Assembly (NCBI RefSeq): GCF_030687295.1
Contig: NZ_CP117425.1
Location: forward strand, 1,926,001-1,990,000
Length of the DNA stretch: 64,000 bases
From: Pseudomonas beijingensis
GTDB taxonomy: Bacteria; Pseudomonadota; Gammaproteobacteria; Pseudomonadales; Pseudomonadaceae
Direction: 5' to 3'
Below the pieces are notes generated by a model. It ran no database searches. It was not told the origin of the DNA and saw only the letters and a program-made list of their open reading frames with translations. Positions 1 through 10,126 of the stretch are shown here, one piece after another. Made by a program: the position numbers and the translations under genes. Numbering within the stretch: the stretch's first letter is position 1; each line of letters opens with the position of its first letter.

Positions 1-1
1 C

Positions 2-1234
2 ATCGGTGCGCCGGTGATGCTGGCCGAAACCCTGATTGGTCGTCGTGCCCGGCAGAGCCCGGCCAACGCCTTGAAGGTGCTGGCAGTGGCGGCAGGGCAT
101 TCGCCCAAGTGGTCGTGGGGCGCGTTCGCCGGGATGATCACGGCGTTGCTGATCCTGTCGTTCTACAGCGTGGTCGGCGGCTGGTCGCTGGACTACATCA
201 TCGACATGGGGCGTGGGGATTTTCAAGGCGTGACGCCCGATCAGGTCGGCGCCTACTTCGGCAACGTGATCGCCGATCCCTGGAGGCTGACCCTCTGGCA
301 CACGATTTTCATGGTCCTCTCGGCGGTGGTGATTGCCCGGGGCGTCGTGGCCGGGCTTGAGCGCAGCCTGCGGATCATGATGCCGTTGCTGTTCGTGATG
401 ATCCTGGTATTGCTGGGCTACAGCATGACTACCGGGCATTTCATGGAAGGCGTGCATTTCATGTTCGACTTCCAGCCGGAGAAAGTCCTGGACGGGCTGC
501 TGCCGGCCATGGGGCATGCGTTCTTCTCCCTGAGCGTCGGGGTCGGTTCGATCATGATCTACGGCGCCTACATGCCCAAGAACGCCTCCCTGACCCGAAC
601 CGTTGTCGGCGTCGCGCTGCTGGACACCTTCGTGTCGCTGCTGGCGGGTGTGGCATTGTTTCCGATTGTGTTCGCCGCTGGCCTGAACCCCAGTGAAGGA
701 CCAGGACTGATGTTTGTCAGCCTGCCATTTGCCTTTGGCAGCATGGCGTTCGGCCAAGTGATGGGCGTGGTGTTTTTCCTCCTGGTGGCCATCGCGGCCT
801 GGAGTTCGGCCATTTCCCTGCTGGAGCCCATGGTGGCCTATCTGGTCGAAAGGACCCGCCTCAGCCGTGCCTGGGTGACTTTCTGGTTGGCTTTCACCTG
901 CTGGTTTGTCGGCCTGGGCACGGTGTTTTCCTTCAATATATGGAAGCAGGCAAAGTTTTTCGTGAACGAAGACGGGCTGTTCCATCTCTACCAGTGGGGA
1001 GCAACCGGGGGGCTGGACTTCTTCGGCGTGATTGATTTCTTCACGTCACGGATCATGTTGCCACTGGGTGGTTTGTGTTTCGTGGTGTTTGCAGGATGGA
1101 TCATGGGGCGTGAAGCTGTGCGCGATGAACTGTCGCTGCGCAACCCTGTATTGTTCGCCTTGAGCCTGTTCTTGATGCGCTACGTGGCGCCCATCGGCAT
1201 TCTCGTAGTGTTTGCCGCTCAGCTGTGGAAGTGA
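2..1234 (+). CDS. Sodium-dependent (NSS/SNF family) amino-acid transporter, 5' end missing
   Basis: The reading frame is open from the first complete codon of the window, so the gene starts upstream and about 410 C-terminal residues are visible; NSS proteins are usually about 440-460 residues, so little is missing. The protein is a string of hydrophobic segments with short polar loops, and it carries typical NSS features such as the FSLSVGVGSIMIYGAYM region near residue 170 and a SAISLLEPMVAYL helix near residue 270. The family imports amino acids or related solutes with sodium across the inner membrane; the substrate cannot be told. The stop lies 7 bases before ratA. Confidence 0.85.
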   Translation: MGAPVMLAETLIGRRARQSPANALKVLAVAAGHSPKWSWGAFAGMITALLILSFYSVVGGWSLDYIIDMGRGDFQGVTPDQVGAYFGNVIADPWRLTLWHTIFMVLSAVVIARGVVAGLERSLRIMMPLLFVMILVLLGYSMTTGHFMEGVHFMFDFQPEKVLDGLLPAMGHAFFSLSVGVGSIMIYGAYMPKNASLTRTVVGVALLDTFVSLLAGVALFPIVFAAGLNPSEGPGLMFVSLPFAFGSMAFGQVMGVVFFLLVAIAAWSSAISLLEPMVAYLVERTRLSRAWVTFWLAFTCWFVGLGTVFSFNIWKQAKFFVNEDGLFHLYQWGATGGLDFFGVIDFFTSRIMLPLGGLCFVVFAGWIMGREAVRDELSLRNPVLFALSLFLMRYVAPIGILVVFAAQLWK

Positions 1235-1241
1235 CGCTTAC

Positions 1242-1685
1242 ATGACGACACACATTCAACGTTCGGCCTTGCTGCCCTATCCGGCGCAGGCGCTGTATGA
1301 CCTGGTCAACGATGTGGCGAGCTATCCGGAGTTTTTGCCGTGGTGCTCATCCGCCGAGGTGTTGGAGAGTTCTGATACCCATATGCGCGCCAGCCTCAAC
1401 ATTGCCAAGGGCGGCTTGAGCCAGCGCTTCGTCACGCGTAATACGCTGGTGCCGGGGCAATCCATCGAAATGAACCTGGAAGAGGGGCCCTTCAATCAGC
1501 TCCACGGCGTCTGGGTGTTCAAGCCTCTGGGCGAAAAAGCCTGCAAGATCAGCCTGGACCTGTCGTTCGACTACGCCGGCCCGCTGGTACGCGCGACGTT
1601 GGGGCCGCTGTTCAATCAGGCCGCCAATACCCTGGTCGACGCGTTCTGCCAGCGGGCCAAGCAGAATGCAGAGCTCAAGCGTTGA
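1242..1685 (+). CDS. ratA: RatA-family START-like protein (Coq10-type)
   Basis: This is a 147-residue soluble protein beginning MTTHIQRSALLPYPAQALYD, with the SYPEFLPWCSSAEVLE segment typical of the polyketide cyclase/START fold shared by RatA and Coq10 proteins. The family is described either as a ribosome-association inhibitor toxin (E. coli RatA) or as a lipid/ubiquinone-binding chaperone; the sequence does not decide between these. I chose the ATG at 1242, where family similarity begins, over a longer in-frame start at 1212 that would run into the transporter gene. The 3' end overlaps rnfH by 4 bases, implying translational coupling. Confidence 0.88.
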   Translation: MTTHIQRSALLPYPAQALYDLVNDVASYPEFLPWCSSAEVLESSDTHMRASLNIAKGGLSQRFVTRNTLVPGQSIEMNLEEGPFNQLHGVWVFKPLGEKACKISLDLSFDYAGPLVRATLGPLFNQAANTLVDAFCQRAKQNAELKR

Positions 1686-1984
1686 TTGAGATAGAAGTGG
1701 TGTATGCCGCGGTGGATCGCCAGGTCTTGCGCACCTGCGTGGTCCAGGAAGGCACCCGTGTTCGTGCGGCGCTGCTGGGCTCGGGGATTGCAGATGCATT
1801 CCCGGAGCTGGACCTGGCAACTTGCCCGGTGGGGATTTTTGGCAAGGTGGTTGCCGATCCGGATAACCAGGTGGTGCAGGCGGCTGATCGATTGGAGATT
1901 TATCGACCTTTGTTGGCTGATCCGAAGGAAATTCGTCGCCTGCGTGCGGCCAAGGCTGCCCTGGCGCGACAATCGGAGCAATAA
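1682..1984 (+). CDS. rnfH: RnfH family ubiquitin-like protein
   Basis: A 100-residue beta-grasp protein starting IEIEVVYA and containing the FPELDLATCPVGIFGKVV and DRLEIYRPLLADPKEIRRLR motifs that define the RnfH/YfjF family. Its biochemical role is unclear; it is habitually encoded beside ratA, as here. The start is a TTG at 1682 that overlaps the ratA stop, and no ATG or GTG is available that would preserve the conserved N-terminal strand. A bidirectional terminator follows 23 bases after the stop. Confidence 0.87.
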   Translation: MIEIEVVYAAVDRQVLRTCVVQEGTRVRAALLGSGIADAFPELDLATCPVGIFGKVVADPDNQVVQAADRLEIYRPLLADPKEIRRLRAAKAALARQSEQ

Positions 1985-2006
1985 CCTGGTCTGAATCGCA
2001 GGCAAT

Positions 2007-2032
2007 AAAAAACCCGGCATGCCGGGTTTTTT
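2007..2032. terminator. Bidirectional intrinsic terminator between rnfH and bamE
   Basis: A perfect palindrome CCCGGCATGCCGGG (2013-2026) is flanked by A6 on the left and T6 on the right, so it can terminate both the rightward ratA-rnfH transcript and the leftward bamE transcript. Confidence 0.9.
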
Positions 2033-2043
2033 CATGTCGCAAT

Positions 2044-2571
2044 TTATTGCGGCGAGGTGTCCAGGGGCTCGGGTGTCGGGACCGGTACGGTCTCGACTTT
2101 GTCGACATCCTTCTGGATCTGGTCCAGCAACGAACCTGGCTTGACCGGTTTTTCCGGTTTCGGCTGTTCGGCATTCTGGGCTGGGTCGGTCACGGTGGTG
2201 CCGCTGTCCTTGCCCATGATGGCCTCGTCGCGACTCACGCCAGGCATGAAATCGCCCGACAAGCTGACGAGTTGGTCGTCAGGACTGAAGATAACGCTGA
2301 TGCGTTCCTGTTGGCGCTCACCGCCGCCTGGCTGCAAGCTGTACAGATAATCCCAGCGATCGGCATGGAACGTGTCGGTCAGCAGGGGGTTACCCATGAT
2401 AAACCGTACTTGCCGGCGGGTCATTCCCGGGCGTAACTGGTCTATCATGTCCTGCGTGACGACATTGCCCTGCTGGATGTCGATTTTGTAAACCCCGGGG
2501 AATGAACAACCGGCGAGTGCGAGCAGTCCCACAAAGGTGAAACTGGTTAGCAAGAGCTTGGTGTTTTGCAT
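2044..2571 (-). CDS. bamE: BamE (SmpA/OmlA) outer-membrane assembly lipoprotein
   Basis: A 175-residue lipoprotein with an N-terminal signal peptide ending in the lipobox LALAGC (Cys22). The BamE core follows ([19 protein letters not shown], then GNPLL and the DRWDYLYS strand), and a Pro/Lys-rich tail of about 60 residues extends beyond the short E. coli form, which I recall as usual in Pseudomonas. BamE is an accessory subunit of the BAM complex that inserts beta-barrel proteins into the outer membrane. The gene is transcribed divergently from fur, with 97 bases between the two starts. Confidence 0.95.
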   Translation of the reverse strand: MQNTKLLLTSFTFVGLLALAGCSFPGVYKIDIQQGNVVTQDMIDQLRPGMTRRQVRFIMGNPLLTDTFHADRWDYLYSLQPGGGERQQERISVIFSPDDQLVSLSGDFMPGVSRDEAIMGKDSGTTVTDPAQNAEQPKPEKPVKPGSLLDQIQKDVDKVETVPVPTPEPLDTSPQ

Positions 2572-2592
2572 CGGTGGGCGACTTCCACTATC

Positions 2593-2621
2593 TTGGCTGG
2601 GACAACGTAAACGCCGATCAT
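2593..2621 (+). promoter_or_regulatory. Candidate fur promoter
   Basis: TTGGCT (2593-2598) and GATCAT (2616-2621) are separated by 17 bases in the bamE/fur divergent region. Each box matches the sigma-70 consensus at 4 of 6 positions, so this is only a weak prediction. I see no clear Fur box in the gap. Confidence 0.3.
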
Positions 2622-2668
2622 ACCCGCATTAAGAGAAGCTGCGAAGCAGCATCGCGAGAAAGCTGACC

Positions 2669-3073
2669 ATGGTTGAAAATAGCGAACTACGCAAAGCCGG
2701 CCTCAAAGTGACCCTGCCACGGGTCAAGATTCTACAAATGCTCGATTCCGCCGAGCAACGCCACATGAGTGCCGAGGATGTCTACAAGGCGCTTATGGAG
2801 GCTGGTGAGGACGTCGGTCTGGCCACGGTTTACCGTGTTCTGACCCAGTTCGAGGCAGCTGGCCTTGTGGTGCGACACAACTTCGACGGAGGCCATGCGG
2901 TCTTCGAACTGGACGACGGCAAGCATCACGACCATATGGTCAACGTCGAGACCAGTGAAGTCATCGAATTCTTCGACGAAGAAATCGAGCGGCTGCAGAA
3001 AGCAATCGTCGACAAGTATGGCTTCGAGATGGTTGATCACAATCTTGTGCTGTACGTACGCAAGAAAAAGTAA
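2669..3073 (+). CDS. fur: Ferric uptake regulator Fur
   Basis: A 134-residue Fur protein with an N-terminal winged helix (LRKAGLKVTLPRVKIL ... DVGLATVYRVLTQFEAAGLV) and a C-terminal metal-binding dimerisation domain containing H86-H87-D88-H89. It lacks the CxxC-type zinc cysteines of E. coli Fur, as expected for Pseudomonas. With Fe2+ it represses iron-acquisition genes by binding 19-bp Fur boxes. Length and start match the family. Confidence 0.97.
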   Translation: MVENSELRKAGLKVTLPRVKILQMLDSAEQRHMSAEDVYKALMEAGEDVGLATVYRVLTQFEAAGLVVRHNFDGGHAVFELDDGKHHDHMVNVETSEVIEFFDEEIERLQKAIVDKYGFEMVDHNLVLYVRKKK

Positions 3074-3107
3074 GCATGTCGCGCGGACTTAAGGTTCGCG
3101 AAACGAA

Positions 3108-3133
3108 CGAAGGCGACCCCAGGGTCGCCTTCG
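3108..3133. terminator. Strong hairpin between convergent fur and recN
   Basis: A 12-bp perfect stem (CGAAGGCGACCC, 3108-3119, pairing with 3122-3133) with a 2-base loop lies between the two convergent stops. There is no long T tract, so termination efficiency is uncertain, but its position suits a shared 3' end. Confidence 0.65.
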
Positions 3134-3148
3134 TGCTTTCTGCCGTTC

Positions 3149-4822
3149 TCAGATTTTCGCGGTAACGACCATTTTTTTCGCGTGGGCCAGGGATTCCTTG
3201 GTGAGGTCGATGCCCCCGAGCATGCGCGCCACCTCTTCCACCCGCTCGTTTTTGTTGAGTTTGGACACGGCAGTGCGAGTGGCGTCTTCGCCACGTACCT
3301 TGTGCACAAATAAATGCTGGTGTCCCTGGGCAGCGACCTGGGGCAGGTGAGTGACGGTCAGCACCTGGCCGCGTTCCCCCAGTCGGCGCAGCAGTTGGCC
3401 GACAATTTCCGCGGTTGGACCACCGATGCCCACGTCCACTTCGTCGAATACCAGCGTCGGCACACGAGAGGTCTGCGCGGTAATGACCTGGATGGCCAGG
3501 CTGATCCGAGACAACTCACCGCCGGAGGCGACTTTGGCCAGGCCCTTGAGCGGTTGCCCGGGGTTGGCGCTGACCAGCAACTCAACCTGTTCCAGCCCAT
3601 TGGGTTGGAGCTCGTCACCGGCGTTGGGGCGCAATTCGATGGTGAAGCGTCCGCCCGGCATGCCCAGGCGCTGGATCTCCTGCTCCACGGCACTGGCCAG
3701 CCCTGTCGCGGCCTGGCGCCGAAGTTCACTGAGCTCCTTGGCCTTTTCCTGGTAATGACGGGCATAGGAAGCCAGTTCGTCTCCCAGGCGCTCGATGGAT
3801 TCATCGTTGGCGTTCAGGGTTTCCAGTTCTTCCAGCAGGCGCTGCTGGAGTTCGGCAACGTCGGTTGGCTGGATGCGGTGCTTGCGCGCCAGTGTATAGA
3901 TGGTGTCCAGGCGCTCTTCCAGGTACTGCAGGCGTGCCGGGTCGGCGTCGAAGTGATCGAGGAAACGGTTCAGTTCCCCAACGGCTTCCTCGACCTGGAT
4001 CTGCGCGCTCGTCAGCAGGTTGGTCGCTTCGTTCAGGGCGCCCACCGAGTTGTTCACGCTGGAGAGTCGGTTCAGGCTCGCTGTCAGTGCGTTGAGCACA
4101 TTGCCCGAATCGCTCTCGCTGCATTGTTCGTCCACTTGGCGGCAGATACCCAGCAGGGTTTCGGCGTTGGTCAGGTTCTTGTGTTCCTGCTCCAGTTCTT
4201 CCAGTTCATTTTCACCCAGGGACAGGTTCTCCAGCTCTTCGAGCTGGTAGCTCAACAACTGGTGACGGGCACGCTGTTCGTCGCCGGAATTGGAGAGGCG
4301 ATCCAGTTCCTGCCGGGTCTGGCGCCAGCGTTGGGCGGCCAGTTGGACTTGCCGGGCCAGATCGGTGGCGCCGGCGTATTCATCCAGCAGGCGACGATGG
4401 GTATCGGTCTTGAGCAGGGATTGGTGTTCATGCTGGCTGTGGATGTCGATCAACAGTTCGCCGAGGGCCTTGAGGTCGCCCAGGGGGCAGGGCGTGCCGT
4501 TGATGTAGCCTCGGGAGCGACCTTCGGCGGTGATGACCCGGCGCAGGATGCACAGGCCGTCGGTGTCCAGGTCGCGTTCGGCCAGCCAGGCGCTGGCCTC
4601 GGGGATGTCGACCAGGTCGAACGTCGCCAGGATGTCGGCCTTGTCCGCTCCGGGGCGCACCACGCCGCTGTCGGCGCGGTCGCCCAGCGTCAGGCCCAGG
4701 GCGTCGAGCATGATCGACTTGCCCGCGCCGGTTTCACCGGTGATCACGCTCATGCCTCGATCGAGTTCGAGGTCGAGGTGTTCGACGATGGCGTAATTGT
4801 GTACGGACAGGTGCACCAGCAT
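3149..4822 (-). CDS. recN: DNA repair ATPase RecN
   Basis: A 557-residue SMC-like protein with Walker A GETGAGKS (about residues 29-36), long central coiled-coil arms rich in Leu/Glu/Arg, and a C-terminal half-ATPase with signature LASGGELSRISLA and Walker B TLVFDEVDVGIGG. RecN acts in double-strand-break repair and is normally SOS-induced. The length equals the family norm. No unambiguous LexA box was identified between 4823 and 4900. Confidence 0.97.
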   Translation of the reverse strand: MLVHLSVHNYAIVEHLDLELDRGMSVITGETGAGKSIMLDALGLTLGDRADSGVVRPGADKADILATFDLVDIPEASAWLAERDLDTDGLCILRRVITAEGRSRGYINGTPCPLGDLKALGELLIDIHSQHEHQSLLKTDTHRRLLDEYAGATDLARQVQLAAQRWRQTRQELDRLSNSGDEQRARHQLLSYQLEELENLSLGENELEELEQEHKNLTNAETLLGICRQVDEQCSESDSGNVLNALTASLNRLSSVNNSVGALNEATNLLTSAQIQVEEAVGELNRFLDHFDADPARLQYLEERLDTIYTLARKHRIQPTDVAELQQRLLEELETLNANDESIERLGDELASYARHYQEKAKELSELRRQAATGLASAVEQEIQRLGMPGGRFTIELRPNAGDELQPNGLEQVELLVSANPGQPLKGLAKVASGGELSRISLAIQVITAQTSRVPTLVFDEVDVGIGGPTAEIVGQLLRRLGERGQVLTVTHLPQVAAQGHQHLFVHKVRGEDATRTAVSKLNKNERVEEVARMLGGIDLTKESLAHAKKMVVTAKI

Positions 4823-4982
4823 AAGGCCGCTCCCAGGCTTTAGGTCTGGTTATTTATACAGTGTTTTGTTTCGGCCTGACAATGCCCACGCTTAGCTCGA
4901 TTTGCTTGGGAAAGTGTTTTTCTTAGCGCGGCGAGGAATGATTATGCAGCTGCTTTTTGTAAGGTTAATTCGTCAGGTGGCC

Positions 4983-5010
4983 CTTGAAGCTGGAAAACCC
5001 GGCCCCATAT
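4983..5010 (+). promoter_or_regulatory. Sigma-32 (RpoH) heat-shock promoter of grpE
   Basis: CTTGAA (4983-4988), a 14-base spacer and CCCCATAT (5003-5010) match the RpoH consensus CTTGAAA-N(11-16)-CCCCATnT. The promoter lies 56 bases before the grpE start, as expected for a heat-shock operon. Confidence 0.8.
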
Positions 5011-5065
5011 ACCGGGGCAGAAGCGCGAGTCGAGCTCGCGGACGAAGTTGAAAGGAGAAATCTCT

Positions 5066-5632
5066 ATGGCTGACGAACAGACGCAGGACACGCAAAATCT
5101 AGACGCCAATCAGGCTTCCCAGGATTCCGGTGAAGACCTGACGGCACGTGTACAAGTGCTCGAGGAGCAACTGGCCGGTGCGCAGGATCAGGCGTTGCGT
5201 GTAGCAGCCGACCTGCAGAATGTCCGCCGTCGCGCCGAGCAAGATGTGGAAAAGGCTCATAAATTCGCCCTGGAGCGTTTTGCCGGCGACCTGCTGCCGA
5301 TCATCGACAGCCTGGAGCGCGGCCTGGAGCTGTCCAACCCGGACGACGAGAACATCCGTCCGATGCGTGAAGGCATCGAACTGACCCTGAAAATGTTCCA
5401 GGACACCCTCAAGCGGTATCAGCTCGAAGCCCTTGATCCGCATGGCGAACCCTTCAACGCCGAACATCACCAGGCCATGGCGATGCAGGAAAGTACTGAC
5501 GCCGAGCCGAACAGTGTCTTGAAGGTTTTCCAGAAGGGCTATCTGCTCAACGGCCGTCTGCTGCGCCCGGCCATGGTCGTGGTCAGCAAGGCGCCGGCAC
5601 CGGTTTCGCCTTCTATTGATGAGCAGGCTTGA
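5066..5632 (+). CDS. grpE: GrpE nucleotide-exchange factor
   Basis: 188 residues starting [14 protein letters not shown] disordered acidic N-terminus leads into a long coiled coil ([20 protein letters not shown]...) and the C-terminal beta-wing domain ([25 protein letters not shown]). GrpE releases ADP from DnaK. I chose the ATG at 5066, 8 bases after AAAGGAG, over an in-frame ATG at 5048 that lies before this Shine-Dalgarno. It heads the grpE-dnaK-dnaJ group and has its own sigma-32 promoter. Confidence 0.97.
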   Translation: MADEQTQDTQNLDANQASQDSGEDLTARVQVLEEQLAGAQDQALRVAADLQNVRRRAEQDVEKAHKFALERFAGDLLPIIDSLERGLELSNPDDENIRPMREGIELTLKMFQDTLKRYQLEALDPHGEPFNAEHHQAMAMQESTDAEPNSVLKVFQKGYLLNGRLLRPAMVVVSKAPAPVSPSIDEQA

Positions 5633-5656
5633 AATCGGGCGCAGCGGCCCCATCTA
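5628..5656 (+). promoter_or_regulatory. Second sigma-32 promoter, upstream of dnaK
   Basis: CTTGAAA (5628-5634), a 13-base spacer and CCCCATCTA (5648-5656) form a near-perfect RpoH promoter whose -35 box overlaps the grpE stop codon (5630-5632). It should give dnaK extra heat-inducible transcription independent of grpE. Confidence 0.82.
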
Positions 5657-5733
5657 TAAGTCAAGCGTTTAAGTGCTACCGCAGTTAGCCACCACTGCTG
5701 CGGCAACAAAATCCAAGTTCCGGGAGAGTTAAC

Positions 5734-7652
5734 ATGGGCAAGATTATCGGCATCGACCTGGGGACCACCAACTCGTGCGTCTCCGTGCTGGAAAACGGCA
5801 AGGCCAAGGTTATTGAAAACGCTGAAGGCGCGCGCACCACGCCGTCGATCATCGCGTACGCCAATGATGGCGAGATTCTGGTTGGCCAGTCGGCCAAGCG
5901 TCAGGCAGTGACCAATCCGCATAACACCCTGTACGCGGTGAAGCGTCTGATCGGTCGCAAGTTCGACGAAGAAGTCGTCCAGAAAGACATCAAGATGGTG
6001 CCTTACAAAATCGCCAAGGCTGACAATGGCGACGCTTGGGTTGAAGTGAACGGCCAGAAAATGGCGCCACCTCAGATCTCGGCTGAAATCCTCAAGAAAA
6101 TGAAGAAAACCGCCGAAGACTACCTCGGCGAAGCGGTGACCGAGGCGGTCATCACCGTTCCTGCCTATTTCAATGACAGCCAGCGCCAGGCGACCAAAGA
6201 CGCTGGCCGCATCGCGGGTCTGGACGTAAAACGTATCATCAACGAACCGACTGCGGCCGCTCTGGCCTACGGTATGGACAAGGCCAAGGGCGATCACACC
6301 GTGATCGTTTATGACCTGGGTGGCGGTACCTTCGACGTCTCCGTGATCGAGATCGCTGAAGTCGACGGCGAGCACCAGTTCGAAGTGTTGGCAACCAACG
6401 GTGACACGTTCCTCGGTGGTGAAGACTTCGACATCCGCCTGATCGATTACCTCGTCGACGAGTTCAAGAAAGAAAGCGGCATGAACCTCAAGGGTGACCC
6501 GCTGGCCATGCAGCGCCTGAAAGAAGCCGCTGAAAAAGCCAAGATCGAACTGTCCTCGAGCCAGTCGACCGATGTGAACCTGCCGTACATCACCGCAGAC
6601 GCCACCGGTCCTAAGCACCTGAACGTCAAAATCTCCCGAGCCAAGCTCGAAGCGCTGGTGGAAGACCTGGTTCAGCGCACCATCGAACCTTGCCGCATCG
6701 CCATGAAAGACGCCGGTATCGACGTTGGTTCGATCAACGACGTGATCCTGGTGGGCGGTCAGACCCGTATGCCACTGGTCCAGAAGCTGGTCACCGACTT
6801 CTTCGGTAAAGAAGCGCGTAAGGACGTGAACCCGGACGAAGCCGTTGCCATGGGTGCTGCCATCCAGGGCGCCGTTCTGGCCGGTGACGTGAAGGACGTT
6901 CTGCTGCTCGACGTCAGCCCGCTGACCCTGGGTATCGAAACCATGGGCGGCGTGATGACCGCGCTGATCGAGAAAAACACCACGATTCCTACCAAGAAAT
7001 CCCAGGTGTTCTCGACGGCCGACGACAACCAGGGCGCCGTGACCATCCACGTGCTGCAAGGTGAGCGCAAGCAGGCTGCCCAGAACAAGTCCCTGGGCAA
7101 GTTCGATCTGGCCGAGATTCCGCCAGCGCCACGTGGCGTGCCACAAATCGAAGTGACCTTCGACATCGACGCCAACGGCATCCTGCACGTCGGCGCGAAA
7201 GACAAGGCCACCGGCAAGACCCAGTCGATCGTGATCAAGGCCAACTCCGGTCTGTCCGAAGAAGAGAAATTCAGCAGATGGTTCGCGACGCTGAAGTCAA
7301 CGCCGAGGAAGACCGCAAGTTCGAAGAGCTGGCCAGCGCCCGCAACCAGGGCGACGCCTTGGTGCACTCGACCCGCAAAATGATCGCTGATGCTGGCGAG
7401 AAAGTGACCGCGGAAGAGAAAACTGCCATCGAAGCGGCCGTGGTTGCCCTGGAAGCCGCTGTAAAAGGCGACGACAAGGCGGCCATCGAAGCGAAGATCG
7501 AAGAGTTGTCCAAGGTCTCCGCACCCGTGGCTCAGAAGATGTACGCCGAACAGGCTCAGCCTGCTGAAGGTGCAGCTGCGCAGGGCGAGTCGGCTGAGAA
7601 AGCTGACGACGTTGTCGACGCTGAGTTCGAAGAAGTGAAAGACCACAAGTAA
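5734..7652 (+). CDS. dnaK: Chaperone DnaK (Hsp70), frame interrupted near 7267
   Basis: The first part (5734 to about 7266) encodes the ATPase domain, beginning [16 protein letters not shown] with [15 protein letters not shown], and the start of the substrate-binding domain. The frame then changes within GAAGAGAAATTCAG (7261-7274). The remaining lid helices ([20 protein letters not shown] ... EFEEVKDHK) are in another frame that is open to 7652. Removing two A's at 7267-7269, or adding one base, restores one protein of 638-639 residues, the normal length. DnaK is the central heat-shock folding chaperone, so a real lesion would be severe; a sequence error is much likelier. It follows grpE and has its own sigma-32 promoter. 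Confidence 0.93.
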
Positions 7653-7709
7653 TCGCTTGTTGGTCGGCCGGTTGACTGCATTTGTGCGGTGGCTGGTAGG
7701 ATGTCGCCG

Positions 7710-7729
7710 CGCGGGGGCTTGCTCCCGCG
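7710..7729. repeat. Single REP-like palindrome in the dnaK-dnaJ gap
   Basis: CGCGGG-GGCTTGCT-CCCGCG resembles one arm of the REP elements seen later in the window. The rest of the 322-base gap (7653-7974) shows no gene. A sigma-32 promoter as clear as those of grpE and dnaK is not visible, so dnaJ may be expressed mainly by read-through. Confidence 0.5.
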
Positions 7730-7974
7730 TTGGCGTGTCTGGAGCTAATGAATTTTTACAGCATGCGACAGTGTTCGGATGTTGGCGGTGCGTTCGGGAA
7801 TGCTCCTGCTTTCCGGCGATGGGCACTGCGTTTTGGCCGGGGCCCTGGCTGAAATATTTAAAGACCAGGATCGTTGAATTGACGTGAGTTGGGTCCGGGC
7901 CTGCATTGGGGCTCAACGAGTTTGGCAAGGTTCAGGAGAGGTTTGCCGGACGTCCTATAAGAGTGCAAAGACTA

Positions 7975-9099
7975 ATGGCGAAGCGTGATTTTTACGAAGT
8001 ATTGGGTGTCGAGCGGGGGGCCAGCGAGGCAGAGCTGAAAAAGGCTTATCGTCGCCTGGCGATGAAGCACCACCCGGACCGTAATCCCGGCGATAAAGCG
8101 TCGGAAGAGATGTTCAAGGAAGCCAACGAGGCTTACGAAGTTCTGTCCGATTCCAGCAAGCGCGCGGCCTACGACCAGTACGGGCATGCCGGTGTCGACC
8201 CAAGCATGGGCGGCGGCGGTGCCGGTTTCGGCGGCCAGAACTTCTCCGATATTTTCGGTGATGTGTTCAGCGATTTCTTCGGCGGCGGTCGTGGCGGTGC
8301 CCGTGGTGGCGCTCAGCGTGGCAGTGACCTGCGCTATACGCTGGAGTTGAACCTGGAAGAGGCGGTGCGCGGTACCACCGTCAATATCCGTGTGCCGACA
8401 CTGGTCAACTGCAAGCCGTGCGATGGCTCGGGTGCCAAGAAGGGCTCCTCGCCTGTGACCTGCCCGACTTGCGGCGGCATCGGCCAGGTTCGCATGCAGC
8501 AGGGCTTTTTCTCGGTCCAGCAGACCTGCCCGCGTTGCCATGGCCAAGGCAAGATCATTTCCGACCCGTGCGATTCCTGCCATGGCGAAGGACGTGTCGA
8601 AGAGTACAAGACGCTGTCGGTCAAAGTGCCGGCCGGTGTCGATACTGGCGACCGTATTCGCCTGTCCGGCGAAGGCGAGGCGGGTGCCCAGGGCGGCCCG
8701 ACTGGCGACCTGTATGTGGTCATCAACGTGCGCGAGCATGCGATTTTCCAGCGCGACGGCAAGCACCTGTTCTGCGAAGTGCCGATCAGCTTCGTCGATG
8801 CAGCCTTGGGCGGCGAGCTTGAGATCCCGACCCTCGACGGTCGCGTCAAGCTGAAGATTCCCGAGGGCACGCAAACCGGCAAGCAGTTCCGGATCCGTGG
8901 CAAAGGCGTCGCGCCAGTGCGTGGCGGTGGTGCGGGTGACCTGATGTGCCGTGTGGCGGTGGAGACGCCGGTCAACCTGAGTCGGCGCCAGCGGGAGCTG
9001 TTGGAAGAGTTCCGCAGTTCGCTGGCGGATGACAACAGTCACTCCCCGAAAACCACCGGTTGGTTCGAAGGCGTGAAGCGCTTCTTCGGCGACCTGTAA
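7975..9099 (+). CDS. dnaJ: Co-chaperone DnaJ (Hsp40)
   Basis: 374 residues with all type-I DnaJ parts: J domain ([21 protein letters not shown] motif at about residues 33-35), a Gly/Phe-rich linker (residues 75-115), four CxxCxGxG zinc repeats ([39 protein letters not shown]) and the C-terminal substrate domain. It stimulates DnaK ATPase and delivers clients. The ATG at 7975 is chosen over an upstream in-frame ATG at 7906 because the J domain starts there. Confidence 0.97.
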   Translation: MAKRDFYEVLGVERGASEAELKKAYRRLAMKHHPDRNPGDKASEEMFKEANEAYEVLSDSSKRAAYDQYGHAGVDPSMGGGGAGFGGQNFSDIFGDVFSDFFGGGRGGARGGAQRGSDLRYTLELNLEEAVRGTTVNIRVPTLVNCKPCDGSGAKKGSSPVTCPTCGGIGQVRMQQGFFSVQQTCPRCHGQGKIISDPCDSCHGEGRVEEYKTLSVKVPAGVDTGDRIRLSGEGEAGAQGGPTGDLYVVINVREHAIFQRDGKHLFCEVPISFVDAALGGELEIPTLDGRVKLKIPEGTQTGKQFRIRGKGVAPVRGGGAGDLMCRVAVETPVNLSRRQRELLEEFRSSLADDNSHSPKTTGWFEGVKRFFGDL

Positions 9100-9915
<816 letters not shown>

Positions 9916-9939
9916 TGCCATTGAAGGCGGGGTTCAGGT

Positions 9940-9945
9940 TATACT
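9940..9945 (+). promoter_or_regulatory. -10-like box for the carAB leader
   Basis: TATACT, inside GGTTATACTGCGCC, lies just after dapB and resembles Pseudomonas housekeeping -10 elements. No -35 box at ideal spacing is visible (TTGAAG at 9921 is only 13 bases upstream), so the start point is uncertain. Confidence 0.35.
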
Positions 9946-10087
9946 GCGCCCCGTTTTACACCGCTTCGCGACGACCTGTCGCATTCCCCTGCCTTTAAGG
10001 CTCATTAGCGGTGGACCAAAAAAGCCTTTTTCTGTAAGCTACAGCTTTAGTGTGTCCACTAAAAGCGCGCAGAATAATTCAGTGAAC

Positions 10088-10126
10088 AAGCGGGGTGACG
10101 TGTCCATACGTCACTCCGCTTTTTTA
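10088..10126 (+). terminator. Attenuator-like terminator in the carA leader
   Basis: A 14-bp stem (10088-10101 with 10108-10121, one G-T wobble) with loop GTCCAT is followed directly by a T6 run. It ends about 45 bases before the carA start codon and lies within a leader of roughly 200 bases, so full-length carAB mRNA would require read-through. Confidence 0.85.

Noticed and set aside
3314..4843. 509-codon plus-strand ORF opposite recN
   Set aside because: Antisense shadow; the minus-strand RecN has Walker A/B motifs and full family length.
5048..5065. Longer N-terminus for GrpE (MKGEIS extension)
   Set aside because: The added codons are the Shine-Dalgarno region (AAAGGAGAAA) for the ATG at 5066.
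7653..7974. A third sigma-32 promoter or small gene between dnaK and dnaJ
   Set aside because: No CTTGAA/CCCCAT pair at suitable spacing is visible, and the short ORFs there lack start signals and recognisable sequence.
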